Of a DNA stretch of 46,021 bases, positions 8,662 to 16,934 are shown in pieces (position 1 is the first letter of the stretch; the number at the start of each line of letters is the position of its first letter). The position numbers and the translations under genes were made by a program. The notes under the pieces were generated by a model, which was not told where the DNA came from, did not search any database, and worked only from the letters and a program-made list of their open reading frames with translations. The DNA lies in contig JAEWBG010000043.1 in NCBI GenBank assembly GCA_023391335.1, positions 1 to 46,021 of the forward strand. Direction: 5' to 3'. Origin of the DNA: Pseudomonadota bacterium. GTDB lineage: Bacteria; Pseudomonadota; Gammaproteobacteria; Steroidobacterales; Steroidobacteraceae.

Positions 8662-10269
8662 TCAAGGCAACAATTCGTAGGCAGGGAGGGTCAGGAACTC
8701 TTCGAAATTCGGCGCGGTCACTAACCGCTCGAATAGTTGTGCAGCCAAATCGTATTTCGCGGCGGCTGGACGATCCGGCGCGTTGGCGGAGCGGATGTCT
8801 TGCATCGCTTCATTCAACAGGGAGCGGAACAGCGCTGGCGTGAAGACCTCGCCGCTGGCGAGTCGCGCTTCATGCTTCAGCCACTGCCACAACTGGGCTC
8901 GGCAAATCTCGGCAGTCGCCGCGTCCTCCATCAAGTTGTAGAGAGGCACGCATCCGGATCCGCTCAACCACGCCGCCAAGTACTGAATTCCCACGCGCAC
9001 ATTGTGCTGAGCACCCTCGCGCGTGATCGTCCCTTCCGGGATTCGCAAAAGGTCGGCAGCGGTGACGTGAACGTCATCGCGAGTGACCTTCAATTGATTC
9101 GGCGCGCGCGAATCGTCGAACGCAGCGTGTGCGATTTCGGCCAAGCCGGGATGTGCGATCCACGTTCCATCATGGCCCGCCACCACTTCGCGGGTTTTGT
9201 CCGCGAGCACTTTCGCCAGTGCCAATTGATTGGCCTTGGGGTTGTCGCGAATCGGAATTTGCGCGGCCATGCCCCCCATCGCGTAAGCGCCACGTCGATG
9301 ACACGTCTTGATCAACAAGTTGACGTACGACTTGAGGAAGTGCTTGTCCATCGTGACCTGTGCGCGATCCGGGAGCACCATGTCGCTGCGATTTCTAAAC
9401 TTTTTGATGAAGCTGAAGATGTAATCCCAGCGACCGCAGTTCAGTCCGACGATGTGTTCCTTCAGTTCGAATAGGATTTCGTCCATCTCGAACGCGGCCA
9501 AAATCGTTTCGATGAGGACTGTCGCCTTGATCGTGCCTCGCGCAACGCCGCACGCCTCTTGTGCGGCGACGAACACGTCATTCCACAATCGCGCTTCGAG
9601 GTGACTTTCGAGCTTCGGCAGATAGAAATACGGCCCGGTGCCGGCGCGCGCGAGAGCCTGATGGTTGTTCGCGAAGTACAGTGCGAAGTCGAACAAAGAC
9701 GCCGACACCGGCTCGTCATCGACATACACGTGCTTCTCATCTAAATGCCAGCCGCGCGGACGCACGATCAATGTTGCGGTGCGCTGCTGAAGCCGATACA
9801 CCTTGTGCGACACCGGGTCGGTGTAGTTGATGGTCCGGTCGATCGCATCGCGCAAATTGATCTGACCTTGAATCGCGTTGATCCAAGTCGGCGCACAGGA
9901 GTCTTCGAAGTCCGCCATGAAGGCTTCGACGGGCGCATTGAGCGCGTTGATGATCATCTTGCGTTCAACGGGCCCAGTGATCTCCACTCGGCGATCCTGC
10001 AAGTCCTTCGGGATAGGACCCACGTGCCAAGTGTCCTCACGAATACCCGCCGTCGACGCCAAGAAATCAGGCATTTCGCCCGCATCCAGCCGCGCTTGTC
10101 GCGTTTGTCTGGCTTTCAAGAGCTCCAGGCGACGCGTATTGAAGCGGCGGTGCAGCATTTTGAGCAGCGTGAGCGCGGCCGTGGTGAGCACTTCGCCGTC
10201 TCTAGCGACTGGAGCGCCGGCGATTTGCACGGCGCCATCGATTTGCTGATTTCGAGTTGCGGTGTTCAT
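8662..10269 (-). CDS. aceB: Malate synthase A
   Basis: It condenses glyoxylate with acetyl-CoA to give malate, the second glyoxylate-bypass step. The 535-residue length and the motifs MADFEDSCAPTWINAIQGQ, TLIVRPRGWHLDEKHV, YFYLPKLESHLEARLWND and GLNCGRWDYIFSFIKKF are typical of isoform A (AceB) rather than the longer isoform G. It is the first gene of the aceB-aceA unit, with aceA starting 28 bp after its stop. The start ATG 10269 lies 73 bp from the GTG of the divergent regulator. That gap holds the likely shared operators. Confidence 0.97.
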   Translation of the reverse strand: MNTATRNQQIDGAVQIAGAPVARDGEVLTTAALTLLKMLHRRFNTRRLELLKARQTRQARLDAGEMPDFLASTAGIREDTWHVGPIPKDLQDRRVEITGPVERKMIINALNAPVEAFMADFEDSCAPTWINAIQGQINLRDAIDRTINYTDPVSHKVYRLQQRTATLIVRPRGWHLDEKHVYVDDEPVSASLFDFALYFANNHQALARAGTGPYFYLPKLESHLEARLWNDVFVAAQEACGVARGTIKATVLIETILAAFEMDEILFELKEHIVGLNCGRWDYIFSFIKKFRNRSDMVLPDRAQVTMDKHFLKSYVNLLIKTCHRRGAYAMGGMAAQIPIRDNPKANQLALAKVLADKTREVVAGHDGTWIAHPGLAEIAHAAFDDSRAPNQLKVTRDDVHVTAADLLRIPEGTITREGAQHNVRVGIQYLAAWLSGSGCVPLYNLMEDAATAEICRAQLWQWLKHEARLASGEVFTPALFRSLLNEAMQDIRSANAPDRPAAAKYDLAAQLFERLVTAPNFEEFLTLPAYELLP

Positions 10270-10296
10270 GGAGCCGCACTCTACAAGTTCCTCAAA

Positions 10297-10337
10297 TCAA
10301 ATTTGACTTTGGGAATTTCACACTGTTAATTTCACAC
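10297..10337. promoter_or_regulatory. Putative operators between aceB and its divergent regulator
   Basis: In the 73-bp gap there is a perfect 10-bp palindrome TCAAATTTGA (10297-10306). A 10-bp direct repeat AATTTCACAC follows at 10314-10323 and 10328-10337, spaced 14 bp apart. Corynebacterial RamB sites are short AT-rich words around TTTGC, so these elements are plausible regulator sites, but the match is an inference. Confidence 0.45.
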
Positions 10338-10342
10338 CTATT

Positions 10343-11905
10343 GTGAGCTTTACACGTAAAAGTCATTTCCTCGGCGCGAAACTTCGCACGCTGCGCAAAC
10401 GCAATCGTTTGACGCTAGAAGATCTTTCCGCGCGTTGTATCCAACTCGATGCGGCCTCGGCCCCGTCGGTCTCCTACTTGAGCATGATCGAGAGCGGCAA
10501 ACGCGTGCCGTCCGAAGACGTGCTCGAACTGATCGCAACGGTGTTTCAACGCGAGCCGCAATGGTTCTTCGATGACAACCCGGAAGTGGAAGTCACCGCG
10601 CCAAAGGAACGAGCCGGCAGTGCCGCAGCCGTTCCTTTGGAACCGTCGTTCTTGTTCTCGAAGAATCTGTTGCAGGCCGCCATTCCCGAACTGCTGTCGC
10701 AGACGGGTACGAGCGGCCGCCAATTCGCGCACCTATTGATCCGCTCGTATCAGGAGATGTCGCGCAACGACTTTCCCGATTTAGAGCGCGCGGCGGAAAG
10801 CGTCGGCGAACGCCGCTTCCCTCTCTCGGTCGAGGACCTCACACGGCTCTGTAAGAAGCACGGTCTGGAACTGCGTTGGTTCGATCGCAAGCCCGTGCTC
10901 GCGCTCGACAAGGATCGCGAGGTGCGCAGCATGGTTCGATCGTTCTTCGATGCACCCGGCATCGTGTATCTCAATCGCAGCCTGCAGGACGATCCGGCTC
11001 GCTTGAAGTTCGATCTCGCCTCGCACCTCGCACACAAGGTGCTTCATGGCGGCGACGGATTGAAATCCACTCACGCGACCGGCGGAGAAATGAGCGGCAG
11101 TCCCGAAGGCGGGGACCACATCTCTGCCGGCATGAACGCGCAAGACGTATTGCATGCCTGGCGCGATTTCGAGTGCAGCTTCTTCGCGGGCGCCCTGCTC
11201 GGTCCCAAGGTGCCGTTCCGACGATTCCTGACGCGCGAACGTTATCGCGTTGAGGCTGGCGAGAAGCTGCAACTCACGCCGGCACTCGTGATGCGTCGAA
11301 TGACGAAGGTCTCGCCCTATCCTTATTGGCACTTCTTCGATGCGTATCCTCCGGGATTCTTGCGTGCAGTGTATCGCGGCAATGGCATTCCGCTGCCGTG
11401 GGGCAATCTCGCGCAAGTCAGCGATCCGTGTCCGCACTGGGCCGTGTTTCGCATGCTGGATCCAAAATACTCGAAATCGCAGAGCTCGCAGATCTCGGTG
11501 CTACGTGATGGCGATCAGTCGTTCCTGTACTGCTGCCACTCTCGACGCGTGAACGACATGGCCGGCAATGCCCACGTGATTTCCGTGGGTATCGATCTCG
11601 CACCAGCCTTGCAATCCCACTGCGGCGATGCCAAGGGCGTCGTCGAGAGCATCAGCGAGGCGTGCCTGCATCGACACGGCGAATCGAAGATTCCCGACGA
11701 CGCCGCCCATGCGCTCGAAGGCGTGGCACGAGTGCTGAACATCGCATGGATCGAAGATGCATTGGCGAATCCGGCGCGGATCATTTGTCCGCGCAGCAAT
11801 CACTGTCCTCGTCACAAAGCATGCGACGGCGCTCGCGGCTCACGCGCGCGGGAGATCAACGATGTCCGCGCAGAGATCCTCGAGAAGGTGAAACGACCGC
11901 ACTAG
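10343..11905 (+). CDS. RamB/ScfR-type transcriptional regulator (XRE helix-turn-helix plus IrrE-like domain)
   Basis: This 520-residue protein starts with an XRE DNA-binding domain (LGAKLRTLRKRNRLTLEDLSA ... SYLSMIESGKRVPSEDVLELIA, about residues 10-65). An ImmA/IrrE-like region follows (SVEDLTRLCKKHGLELRWF ... PGIVYLNRSL ... FDLASHLAHKVLH). A long C-terminal domain ends with a cysteine cluster (CPRSNHCPRHKAC). The protease-type HExxH is absent (ASHLAH instead), which suits a sensor rather than a peptidase. RamB and ScfR-like proteins control acetate, glyoxylate-bypass and short-chain acyl-CoA genes. The divergent aceB-aceA neighbours support that role here. The start is GTG 10343. It could repress or activate; the sequence does not say which. 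Confidence 0.88.
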   Translation: MSFTRKSHFLGAKLRTLRKRNRLTLEDLSARCIQLDAASAPSVSYLSMIESGKRVPSEDVLELIATVFQREPQWFFDDNPEVEVTAPKERAGSAAAVPLEPSFLFSKNLLQAAIPELLSQTGTSGRQFAHLLIRSYQEMSRNDFPDLERAAESVGERRFPLSVEDLTRLCKKHGLELRWFDRKPVLALDKDREVRSMVRSFFDAPGIVYLNRSLQDDPARLKFDLASHLAHKVLHGGDGLKSTHATGGEMSGSPEGGDHISAGMNAQDVLHAWRDFECSFFAGALLGPKVPFRRFLTRERYRVEAGEKLQLTPALVMRRMTKVSPYPYWHFFDAYPPGFLRAVYRGNGIPLPWGNLAQVSDPCPHWAVFRMLDPKYSKSQSSQISVLRDGDQSFLYCCHSRRVNDMAGNAHVISVGIDLAPALQSHCGDAKGVVESISEACLHRHGESKIPDDAAHALEGVARVLNIAWIEDALANPARIICPRSNHCPRHKACDGARGSRAREINDVRAEILEKVKRPH

Positions 11906-11938
11906 ACCCTATCTCTCGTGAGCCGACGCCGCGATTCG

Positions 11939-12295
11939 CTACTCGACGATCACGGTGCCGACCATGTGCGGGTGCACCGCGCAGAAATACTTGAACGTTC
12001 CTGCGCCACTCATCACAACCGCATATGAATCATCAGTATCCAACGCCGCCGAATGCATTGGCGACTTGGGATCGGTTCCCGTCACGGTATGCGGCACGTC
12101 GTCTTCGTTGATCCACTTGATTTGCGTTCCAGCGCTGACCTTGATCGTCGCGGGCTCGAACGTGAAGTTGCTGATCTTTACGATGACCTGAGCACCGCCT
12201 TCAGGTTGCGATCCGAGAGCGGCCTCGTCCGCCGCAGCCGAGCCGAGTACGCCCGCAGTCCACGCGCACATCAGAATTGCGAGTGTTCGACTCAT
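11939..12295 (-). CDS. Periplasmic cupredoxin (plastocyanin/amicyanin-like)
   Basis: This 118-residue exported protein has a signal peptide ending near AAADEA. The copper site is readable: His69 in DDVPHTVTG, then Cys105, His108 and Met111 in FCAVHPHM. This C-x2-H-x2-M spacing matches amicyanin/plastocyanin type 1 copper. The segment ISNFTFEPATIKVSAGT is the usual first beta sheet. It would carry electrons or bind copper in the periplasm. Its ATG overlaps the stop of the metallophosphoesterase (ATGA, 12292-12295), so the two are co-translated. The longer open frame upstream is a shadow of that enzyme. Confidence 0.9.
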   Translation of the reverse strand: MSRTLAILMCAWTAGVLGSAAADEAALGSQPEGGAQVIVKISNFTFEPATIKVSAGTQIKWINEDDVPHTVTGTDPKSPMHSAALDTDDSYAVVMSGAGTFKYFCAVHPHMVGTVIVE

Positions 12296-13263
12296 GCTGC
12301 ACCTCGCGCAGAATCGACGTGATCGAGCGTTCGATCGTTCACGAGCAGCGGATTGTGTTTGCCTTGATAGCTGACCTCGCGAATACCCAATACGTGCCGC
12401 AGCGTTTCCGCCGGCACTTTCATGGGGCCAGGGCTTGGCGCAGCGCCCGGCGCGGGCTGCGGAAACGCAGTGGACATCGCCGTGAAGAACTTCACGTGAC
12501 CTTCGACCTTCTGCAGCACCTGATGAATGTGTCCATTCAGCACGGTCACCGAACCGAAGCGGCGCACGTAGCTCAGTGCCTGAGTCGCATCGTCCGTACC
12601 CCAACCCCAGTCTGGGTACACGGTCCACAGCGGCATGTGAGTGAAGATGACGAGCGGAGTGCTGGCACTGCGATGCTTGAGGTCCCGCTCCAACCACTCG
12701 AGTTGATCGCCGCCGAGCCTGCCGAATCCGCCCGCCTGCAGATCGAGCACATTGACCAAGCCGACGAAGTGCACGCCGCCCGCATCGAAGCTGTACCACT
12801 TGCGATCGGTCGATCCATTGAAGCGCTCGAAAAATGTCTTGCCGTTGTCACCGATAACGTCATGCTCTCCCGGCACATAGTGAACCTCTCCTCGATACGT
12901 GCCGACGATCTGTTGCGCCGTATCGAACTCTTCGACTTTGGAAAGGTGACTCACATCGCCGGTGTGCAGCACGAATTGGGGCCGTAGATCCACGACTTGA
13001 TCCATTGCCGCTTGCAACGTGGCATTGGCATCGGGATTTGCTTCTTTGTGAAAACCGATGTGGCTGTCGCTGATCTGCACGAATCGAAAGCCCGCGGACC
13101 CGGATAGGGAGGTACGTGCGAGCGCACTTGCAACCGGCACGCCGCCAGCCATCGTCCAGAGAAGCCCCGTTCCCGCCCAGGCGCCGCATTTCAAAAGCTG
13201 CCGCCGGTCGAGTTTGGGCGAGGGCTCCGCGCCCGGAATCAGTTTTGAATCTTTCATCGTCAA
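12292..13263 (-). CDS. Tat-exported metallophosphoesterase
   Basis: A 323-residue calcineurin-like phosphoesterase. The N-terminus has a twin-arginine signal (DRRQLLKCGAWAGTGLLW). The two-metal site motifs are all present and in order: ISDSHIG, HTGDVSH, VPGEHDV, FTHMP and NGHIHQ. The Asn of the usual GNHD motif is replaced by Glu (GEHD), as in several periplasmic members. Substrate is unknown, perhaps a phosphodiester or phospholipid headgroup. It forms a two-gene unit with the downstream cupredoxin and diverges from an ECF sigma/anti-sigma pair, which probably controls it. Confidence 0.9.
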   Translation of the reverse strand: MTMKDSKLIPGAEPSPKLDRRQLLKCGAWAGTGLLWTMAGGVPVASALARTSLSGSAGFRFVQISDSHIGFHKEANPDANATLQAAMDQVVDLRPQFVLHTGDVSHLSKVEEFDTAQQIVGTYRGEVHYVPGEHDVIGDNGKTFFERFNGSTDRKWYSFDAGGVHFVGLVNVLDLQAGGFGRLGGDQLEWLERDLKHRSASTPLVIFTHMPLWTVYPDWGWGTDDATQALSYVRRFGSVTVLNGHIHQVLQKVEGHVKFFTAMSTAFPQPAPGAAPSPGPMKVPAETLRHVLGIREVSYQGKHNPLLVNDRTLDHVDSARGAA

Positions 13264-13333
13264 CTCCGCTAGAGGGTGGTTTCGCTGGAGGTGACAGCCG
13301 CGGGGGCGAAAAAATTCTCGATGGAAGGGCGCG

Positions 13334-13360
13334 GGAATAAAGTTGCGCGCCGACCGGTCT
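13334..13360 (+). promoter_or_regulatory. Candidate ECF-type promoter upstream of the sigma factor gene
   Basis: GGAATAA (13334-13340) and GGTCT (13356-13360) are separated by 15 bp and lie about 30 bp before the sigma factor ATG. Many ECF sigma factors use a GGAA-type -35 and a GTC-type -10 and drive their own gene. This is a pattern match only. Confidence 0.35.
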
Positions 13361-13390
13361 TCATCTTGAGTACAGTTGCGCCGCGTTCGA

Positions 13391-13927
13391 ATGAAACCTC
13401 AATCGTCCCGTTCGACCGAGTTTGCGGAGCTTGCACGCGAGCACCTCGATGCGGCCTATAACCTGGCCCGCTGGATGATTCGCGATGCTTCGCGTGCACA
13501 GGACGTCGTGCAGGACGCGATGCTGCGCGCGCTCAGATATTTCGATAGCTATCGCGGCGACAACCCGCGAGCGTGGCTGCTGCAGATCGTCCGCAACGTA
13601 GCCCTCGATGCGTTGGGTCGCACTGAGGCGACCGTTTCGATCGACACGCTCGACCCTTCGATGGCTCCCGATCCCGCGTTGATCGAACCTGACACACCGG
13701 AGGGGACCATGGAGCGCGATGCCGAACAGCGGCGGATTAGCCAATGCGTCCAGCAACTGCCCCTTGAGCTCCGTGAGTGTCTGGTACTGCGTGAGTGGGA
13801 AGATCTCTCGTACAAAGAAATCGCGAGAATTTTGGAAACACCTGTTGGCACGGTCATGTCGCGTCTTTGGCGCGCGCGACAACAACTTGCCGCAGACTTA
13901 TGCAAATTGCCGGAGTACCAGCAATGA
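13391..13927 (+). CDS. ECF-family RNA polymerase sigma factor
   Basis: A 178-residue sigma-70 family protein with only regions 2 and 4, as in the ECF group. Region 2 is seen in YNLARWMIRDASRAQDVVQ, DAMLRALRYFDSYRGD and NPRAWLLQIVRNVALD. Region 4 is PLELRECLVLREWEDLSYKE followed by IARILETPVGTVMSRLWRAR. The stop overlaps the anti-sigma ATG by ATGA (13924-13927), so the pair is coupled. It diverges from the metallophosphoesterase-cupredoxin unit, the likely target. ATG 13391 was chosen over the TTG at 13376; the ribosome binding site is weak. Confidence 0.93.
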   Translation: MKPQSSRSTEFAELAREHLDAAYNLARWMIRDASRAQDVVQDAMLRALRYFDSYRGDNPRAWLLQIVRNVALDALGRTEATVSIDTLDPSMAPDPALIEPDTPEGTMERDAEQRRISQCVQQLPLELRECLVLREWEDLSYKEIARILETPVGTVMSRLWRARQQLAADLCKLPEYQQ

Positions 13928-14649
13928 GCAGCGAACTCGCTTGCGAACAGATTCTCTTGGTTCAAGCGGATTGGGACGGCGAGTTGGACGCAGCCGAATC
14001 CGCGAGCATCCACGCGCACCGTCAGCAATGCGAAGCATGCTCTCAAGCGTACGCGATGCTGGAGATGACTCGCGCGGCCCTGCGTAAAGTACCCGCCTAT
14101 TCGGCGCCCTCATCGCTCCGTGCGCCCGCGCCCATTGCCTCGCAAATGCGAGGATGGCCGCGATCTTGGGTTTCCGGTTTTGCTCTTGGCGTTGCTGCCT
14201 CGGCCGCAGCGTGGATTGCGCTACAACCCACGGGATCGGGAACGGCACAAATGCTCGTCGACAGTCACGTCCGCGCGGCGCAATCCGATTCGCACTTGCT
14301 CGATGTCGTCTCGACGAATCAACACGTCGTGAAACCGTGGTTCGATGGCCGACTTGCCTACTCACCGCCCGTGAAAGATCTAGCCGAGCGCGGCTTTCCG
14401 CTGCTGGGTGCGCGCATCGATGTCATCGAAGGACATTCCGTTGCCGTGCTCGTCTATCAAGCCGGCAGACATCAAGTCGATCTGTTCGTATGGCCCACGA
14501 CCGCCGACATCGGCTCTCTTGGAGCCGAGCGCAATCGCGGCTTCAATCTGCTGCAGTGGACGACAGAAGATGCGGTGCTCACGGCCGTCTCGGATTTGAA
14601 CGAACGCGAGCTGCACACCTTTGCCGATCGGTGGCGGGCGGAGAAGTGA
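13924..14649 (+). CDS. Anti-sigma factor, zinc-finger (ZAS-like), membrane-anchored
   Basis: This 241-residue protein starts with a cytoplasmic zinc-finger anti-sigma region whose H-x3-C-x2-C motif is seen in HAHRQQCEACSQ. One transmembrane helix follows (SWVSGFALGVAASAAAWIAL, about residues 80-99), and then a periplasmic domain of about 140 residues (GFPLLGARIDVIEGHSVAVL, YQAGRHQVDLFVWP). It would hold the ECF sigma factor inactive until a periplasmic signal acts. Its ATG overlaps the sigma stop by 4 bp. The signal is unknown. The neighbouring cupredoxin suggests a redox, copper or oxidative trigger, but this is inference. Confidence 0.9.
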   Translation: MSSELACEQILLVQADWDGELDAAESASIHAHRQQCEACSQAYAMLEMTRAALRKVPAYSAPSSLRAPAPIASQMRGWPRSWVSGFALGVAASAAAWIALQPTGSGTAQMLVDSHVRAAQSDSHLLDVVSTNQHVVKPWFDGRLAYSPPVKDLAERGFPLLGARIDVIEGHSVAVLVYQAGRHQVDLFVWPTTADIGSLGAERNRGFNLLQWTTEDAVLTAVSDLNERELHTFADRWRAEK

Positions 14650-14654
14650 GAAGC

Positions 14655-14985
14655 CGGTTGGCAGTTGGCCGTTGGCAGTTGGCGGTAGATGATCCACGAA
14701 CCACGATCCACGAACCCCGAACCCCGATCCACGTATTCTTCCCGTTTCCCGCTTGCGCCAATCCGCAGCGAGCAATGCGCTCTGGCCTGCTGACGCAAGT
14801 CAGCTTCCCTGCCGCAATAACCAAGAACCTTGTTTGATCGCGGATAGGGGATCGTGACTGCTTCAGATTTCCGACTCCGACCTATCCTCTATCCGCTAGT
14901 GACCTATTCACTATCTTTGCGCTCTCCTGTTCCGCGCGGCTACCTTGCCACGGCTTGCCTGCGCGTGAGCGCTTGCCGCTTCGTG
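14655..14985. repeat. Intergenic repeats: GTTGGC, GATCCACGAACC units and split B/C modules
   Basis: No gene is visible between the anti-sigma and VOC genes. The stretch holds GTTGGCAGTTGGC units (14657-14682) and degenerate GATCCACGAACC/CGAACCCC units (14689-14733). A module at 14770-14816 (AGCAATGCGCTCTGGCCTGC...) and another at 14930-14982 (TTCCGCGCGGCTACCTTGCC...) follow. The last two are adjacent within the tandem repeat at 32893-33280 but are separated here by about 110 bp. Confidence 0.65.
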
Positions 14986-14986
14986 C

Positions 14987-15373
14987 CTATTCCCACGTCC
15001 CATTCCACAACACCACGCGATAGCCATCGCGATCCAGGAACGTTCTGCCCTGCCGATCCCAATAGGGATTGAAGGCATCCACTTGCAGAAACCCTGCGGC
15101 TTGCATTGAGGCGCACAACGATTCGAACTCGGCAAGCGACGGGACATAGAACACGACGAGATCGTCCGACGTCGGCGAAGGGACAATCGCGTGCTCGCGA
15201 TGGCGCGTGAATTCGAAGTGATAACCCGCGTCTTCGTGGGCCAGCATGACGCCATCGAATCCATCGTGATCGCGAAACCGCCCGATGACACGCAAGCCTA
15301 GACCCTGCCGATACATTGACTCCGTACTTGCCAGATCAGTGGCGGGCCGCGCGATTCGCAAGTGAAATGTCAT
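14987..15373 (-). CDS. VOC-family (glyoxalase/bleomycin resistance-like) protein
   Basis: A 128-residue single vicinal-oxygen-chelate domain. The beta-alpha-beta pattern is visible in MTFHLRIARPATDLASTESM, YRQGLGLRVIGRF, YHFEFTRHREHA and FLDRDGYRVVLWNGTW. Members are metal-dependent lyases, dioxygenases or antibiotic-binding proteins; substrate cannot be assigned. It is the last gene of a three-gene minus-strand unit, its ATG overlapping the GNAT stop by ATGA. Confidence 0.87.
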   Translation of the reverse strand: MTFHLRIARPATDLASTESMYRQGLGLRVIGRFRDHDGFDGVMLAHEDAGYHFEFTRHREHAIVPSPTSDDLVVFYVPSLAEFESLCASMQAAGFLQVDAFNPYWDRQGRTFLDRDGYRVVLWNGTWE

Positions 15374-15822
15374 CCTGACTCCGCTGCTGCTTCTTCCATA
15401 TGAAGCAACGGAAATGGGCGGCCGCCATCGTCGACTTCAGAGCGCCCAGTGAAGCGGAACCCGAGTGCCAAATAAAAAGTGACGGCGTTGTGGTTCTGCT
15501 CGTTCACGTCCACTCGAAGCCGGCGCTTGAGACACTGCCGCGCGTGCTGGATCAACGCTTTGCCACCGCCGCGCCCCAACCATTCTGGCGCGATGAATAA
15601 AGCTTCCACGCTGGCCTCACCCAGTCCGATGAACCCGACGGGCTCATCGGCATCGGTTGACCATACCCAGAGATCCAAGTTAGCGAGCACTCCTTGTCGC
15701 ACCAGAACTAGCAGGGCCTGTATGTCGGACTCGGTTAGGAATAGATGCGTGGCTCGCACCGAGCGCAGCCAGATGTCGATGAGAATTTCCATCTCGCGAC
15801 TGTCAGCACGACGAATCTTCAT
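15370..15822 (-). CDS. GNAT-family N-acetyltransferase
   Basis: A 150-residue acetyltransferase. The acetyl-CoA loop is seen in ALFIAPEWLGRGGGKALIQH, followed by RLRVDVNEQNHNAVTFYLAL and GFRFTGRSEVDDGGRPFPLL, as in typical YjaB/RimI-like GNATs. The acyl acceptor is unknown. ATG 15822 was chosen because MKIRRADSREMEILIDIW is the usual GNAT start and overlaps the HAD stop (ATGA). The longer frame upstream lies inside the HAD gene. Confidence 0.9.
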   Translation of the reverse strand: MKIRRADSREMEILIDIWLRSVRATHLFLTESDIQALLVLVRQGVLANLDLWVWSTDADEPVGFIGLGEASVEALFIAPEWLGRGGGKALIQHARQCLKRRLRVDVNEQNHNAVTFYLALGFRFTGRSEVDDGGRPFPLLHMEEAAAESG

Positions 15823-16601
15823 CCCACAATCCTGTCGCGCGCGCTCACGTACGCAAGCAACTCGGCTAGCGTCGCACCGACCGCATCCGCTTCCACACCC
15901 AATTGTTCGCGTGTAGCACCTTGCCTGTTGTTCCAGAAGGTCGGATAGCCAAACCATTTCGCTCCGGCGACGTCCCACCCGGCGAAGGCGACGAAGAGAA
16001 TCTCGTTCTTGTCGAGGCCTAGGACATCTACGCCCAATTGATAGGCTCGCGGATCCGGCTTGTAGGTTCGAATTCGATCGGTACTGATCACCGCATCGAA
16101 TAGTCCATCGAGCTGCGAATTCGCGATCCCGGCGTTCAATATTTCAGTGGTCGCATTCGACAAGAACGCCACCTTGATTCCGAACTCACGCAGACGTTGT
16201 AGCGCCGGCTTCACATCTGGCCATGCAACCATCTGCAGATACCCGTTCATTAGCGCATCGCACTGCTGAGCGGTGATGTCGAGGCTCAGCGATGAAGCCG
16301 CAAACAAGAGTGCATCTCGCGTCGCGTTCCAAAAATCCGCATAGCGGCCGCCCAGCGCACGCAGCCACTGATACTCGAACTGCCGCGTTCTCCAGATTTG
16401 AGCGAGCTCGTTCCCATGCCCAGGGAACATTCGTTCGCAGGCTTGAAAAATCGGTCGCGGATCGAAAATGGGAAAGGCATCGAATGCGATCGCCTTGATC
16501 TTCCCTGCGGGCCTAAGCGCAGTGGCGCTGGACGACAGCGCGGCAAGACTCATTGCGCCTGCTGCTGCATGCGCAAGCAATGTGCGTCGATTCATCTGCA
16601 T
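15819..16601 (-). CDS. HAD-superfamily, haloacid dehalogenase type II-like, Tat-signal protein
   Basis: This 260-residue protein has a twin-arginine-like leader (NRRTLLAHAAAGAMSLAALS), so it is probably exported. The HAD nucleophile region is AIAFDAFPIFDPRP, motif II is VAFLSNATTE, and the lysine and acidic region are YKPDPRAYQ and FAGWDVAGAKWFGYPTFW. It resembles type II 2-haloacid dehalogenases, but the FDAFGTLFD core is one residue short (FDAFPIFD). A signal peptide is also unusual for the family, so activity as a dehalogenase is uncertain. It is the first gene of the HAD-GNAT-VOC unit. The start is ATG 16601 or 16595. Confidence 0.82.
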   Translation of the reverse strand: MQMNRRTLLAHAAAGAMSLAALSSSATALRPAGKIKAIAFDAFPIFDPRPIFQACERMFPGHGNELAQIWRTRQFEYQWLRALGGRYADFWNATRDALLFAASSLSLDITAQQCDALMNGYLQMVAWPDVKPALQRLREFGIKVAFLSNATTEILNAGIANSQLDGLFDAVISTDRIRTYKPDPRAYQLGVDVLGLDKNEILFVAFAGWDVAGAKWFGYPTFWNNRQGATREQLGVEADAVGATLAELLAYVSARDRIVG

Positions 16602-16725
16602 GGGAGTCTTGTCGATAGCCTGCAAATAGGATTGATGGCGATATGCTCGCGAGCTAACCGGGTTGTCAAAGCGATGCACAAAGGCGTCGACTTGAAGCAT
16701 TGCAGGAATGGAGACAGAGACATTT

Positions 16726-16820
16726 GACAGGACGAACAGAATTAACAGGATTAATAGGATGGTCAGCGCCAAAGCATCTGTTCCTGCACTGCCACATCCT
16801 GTTCATCTTGTTATCCTGTC
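16726..16820. repeat. GACAGGAT-family hairpin repeat
   Basis: The left arm GACAGGACGAACAGAATTAA (16726-) and following AGGATG words face the right arm CATCCTGTTCATCTTGTTAT...CCTGTC (16795-16820). The middle (AGCATCTGTTCCTGCACTGC) is also shared with the copy at 20762-20847, so these are two copies of one element about 90 bp long. It is non-coding. Confidence 0.75.
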
Positions 16821-16934
16821 TAACTTCTAGACCCGATGCTTCGGCCACCATCTGTACATCCAGAAGACCGGGCCAAGCCCATTCTCATTTCATTCTCGAG
16901 TCCTGGCTTTCATGTACTGCTGATGATTTCATGC

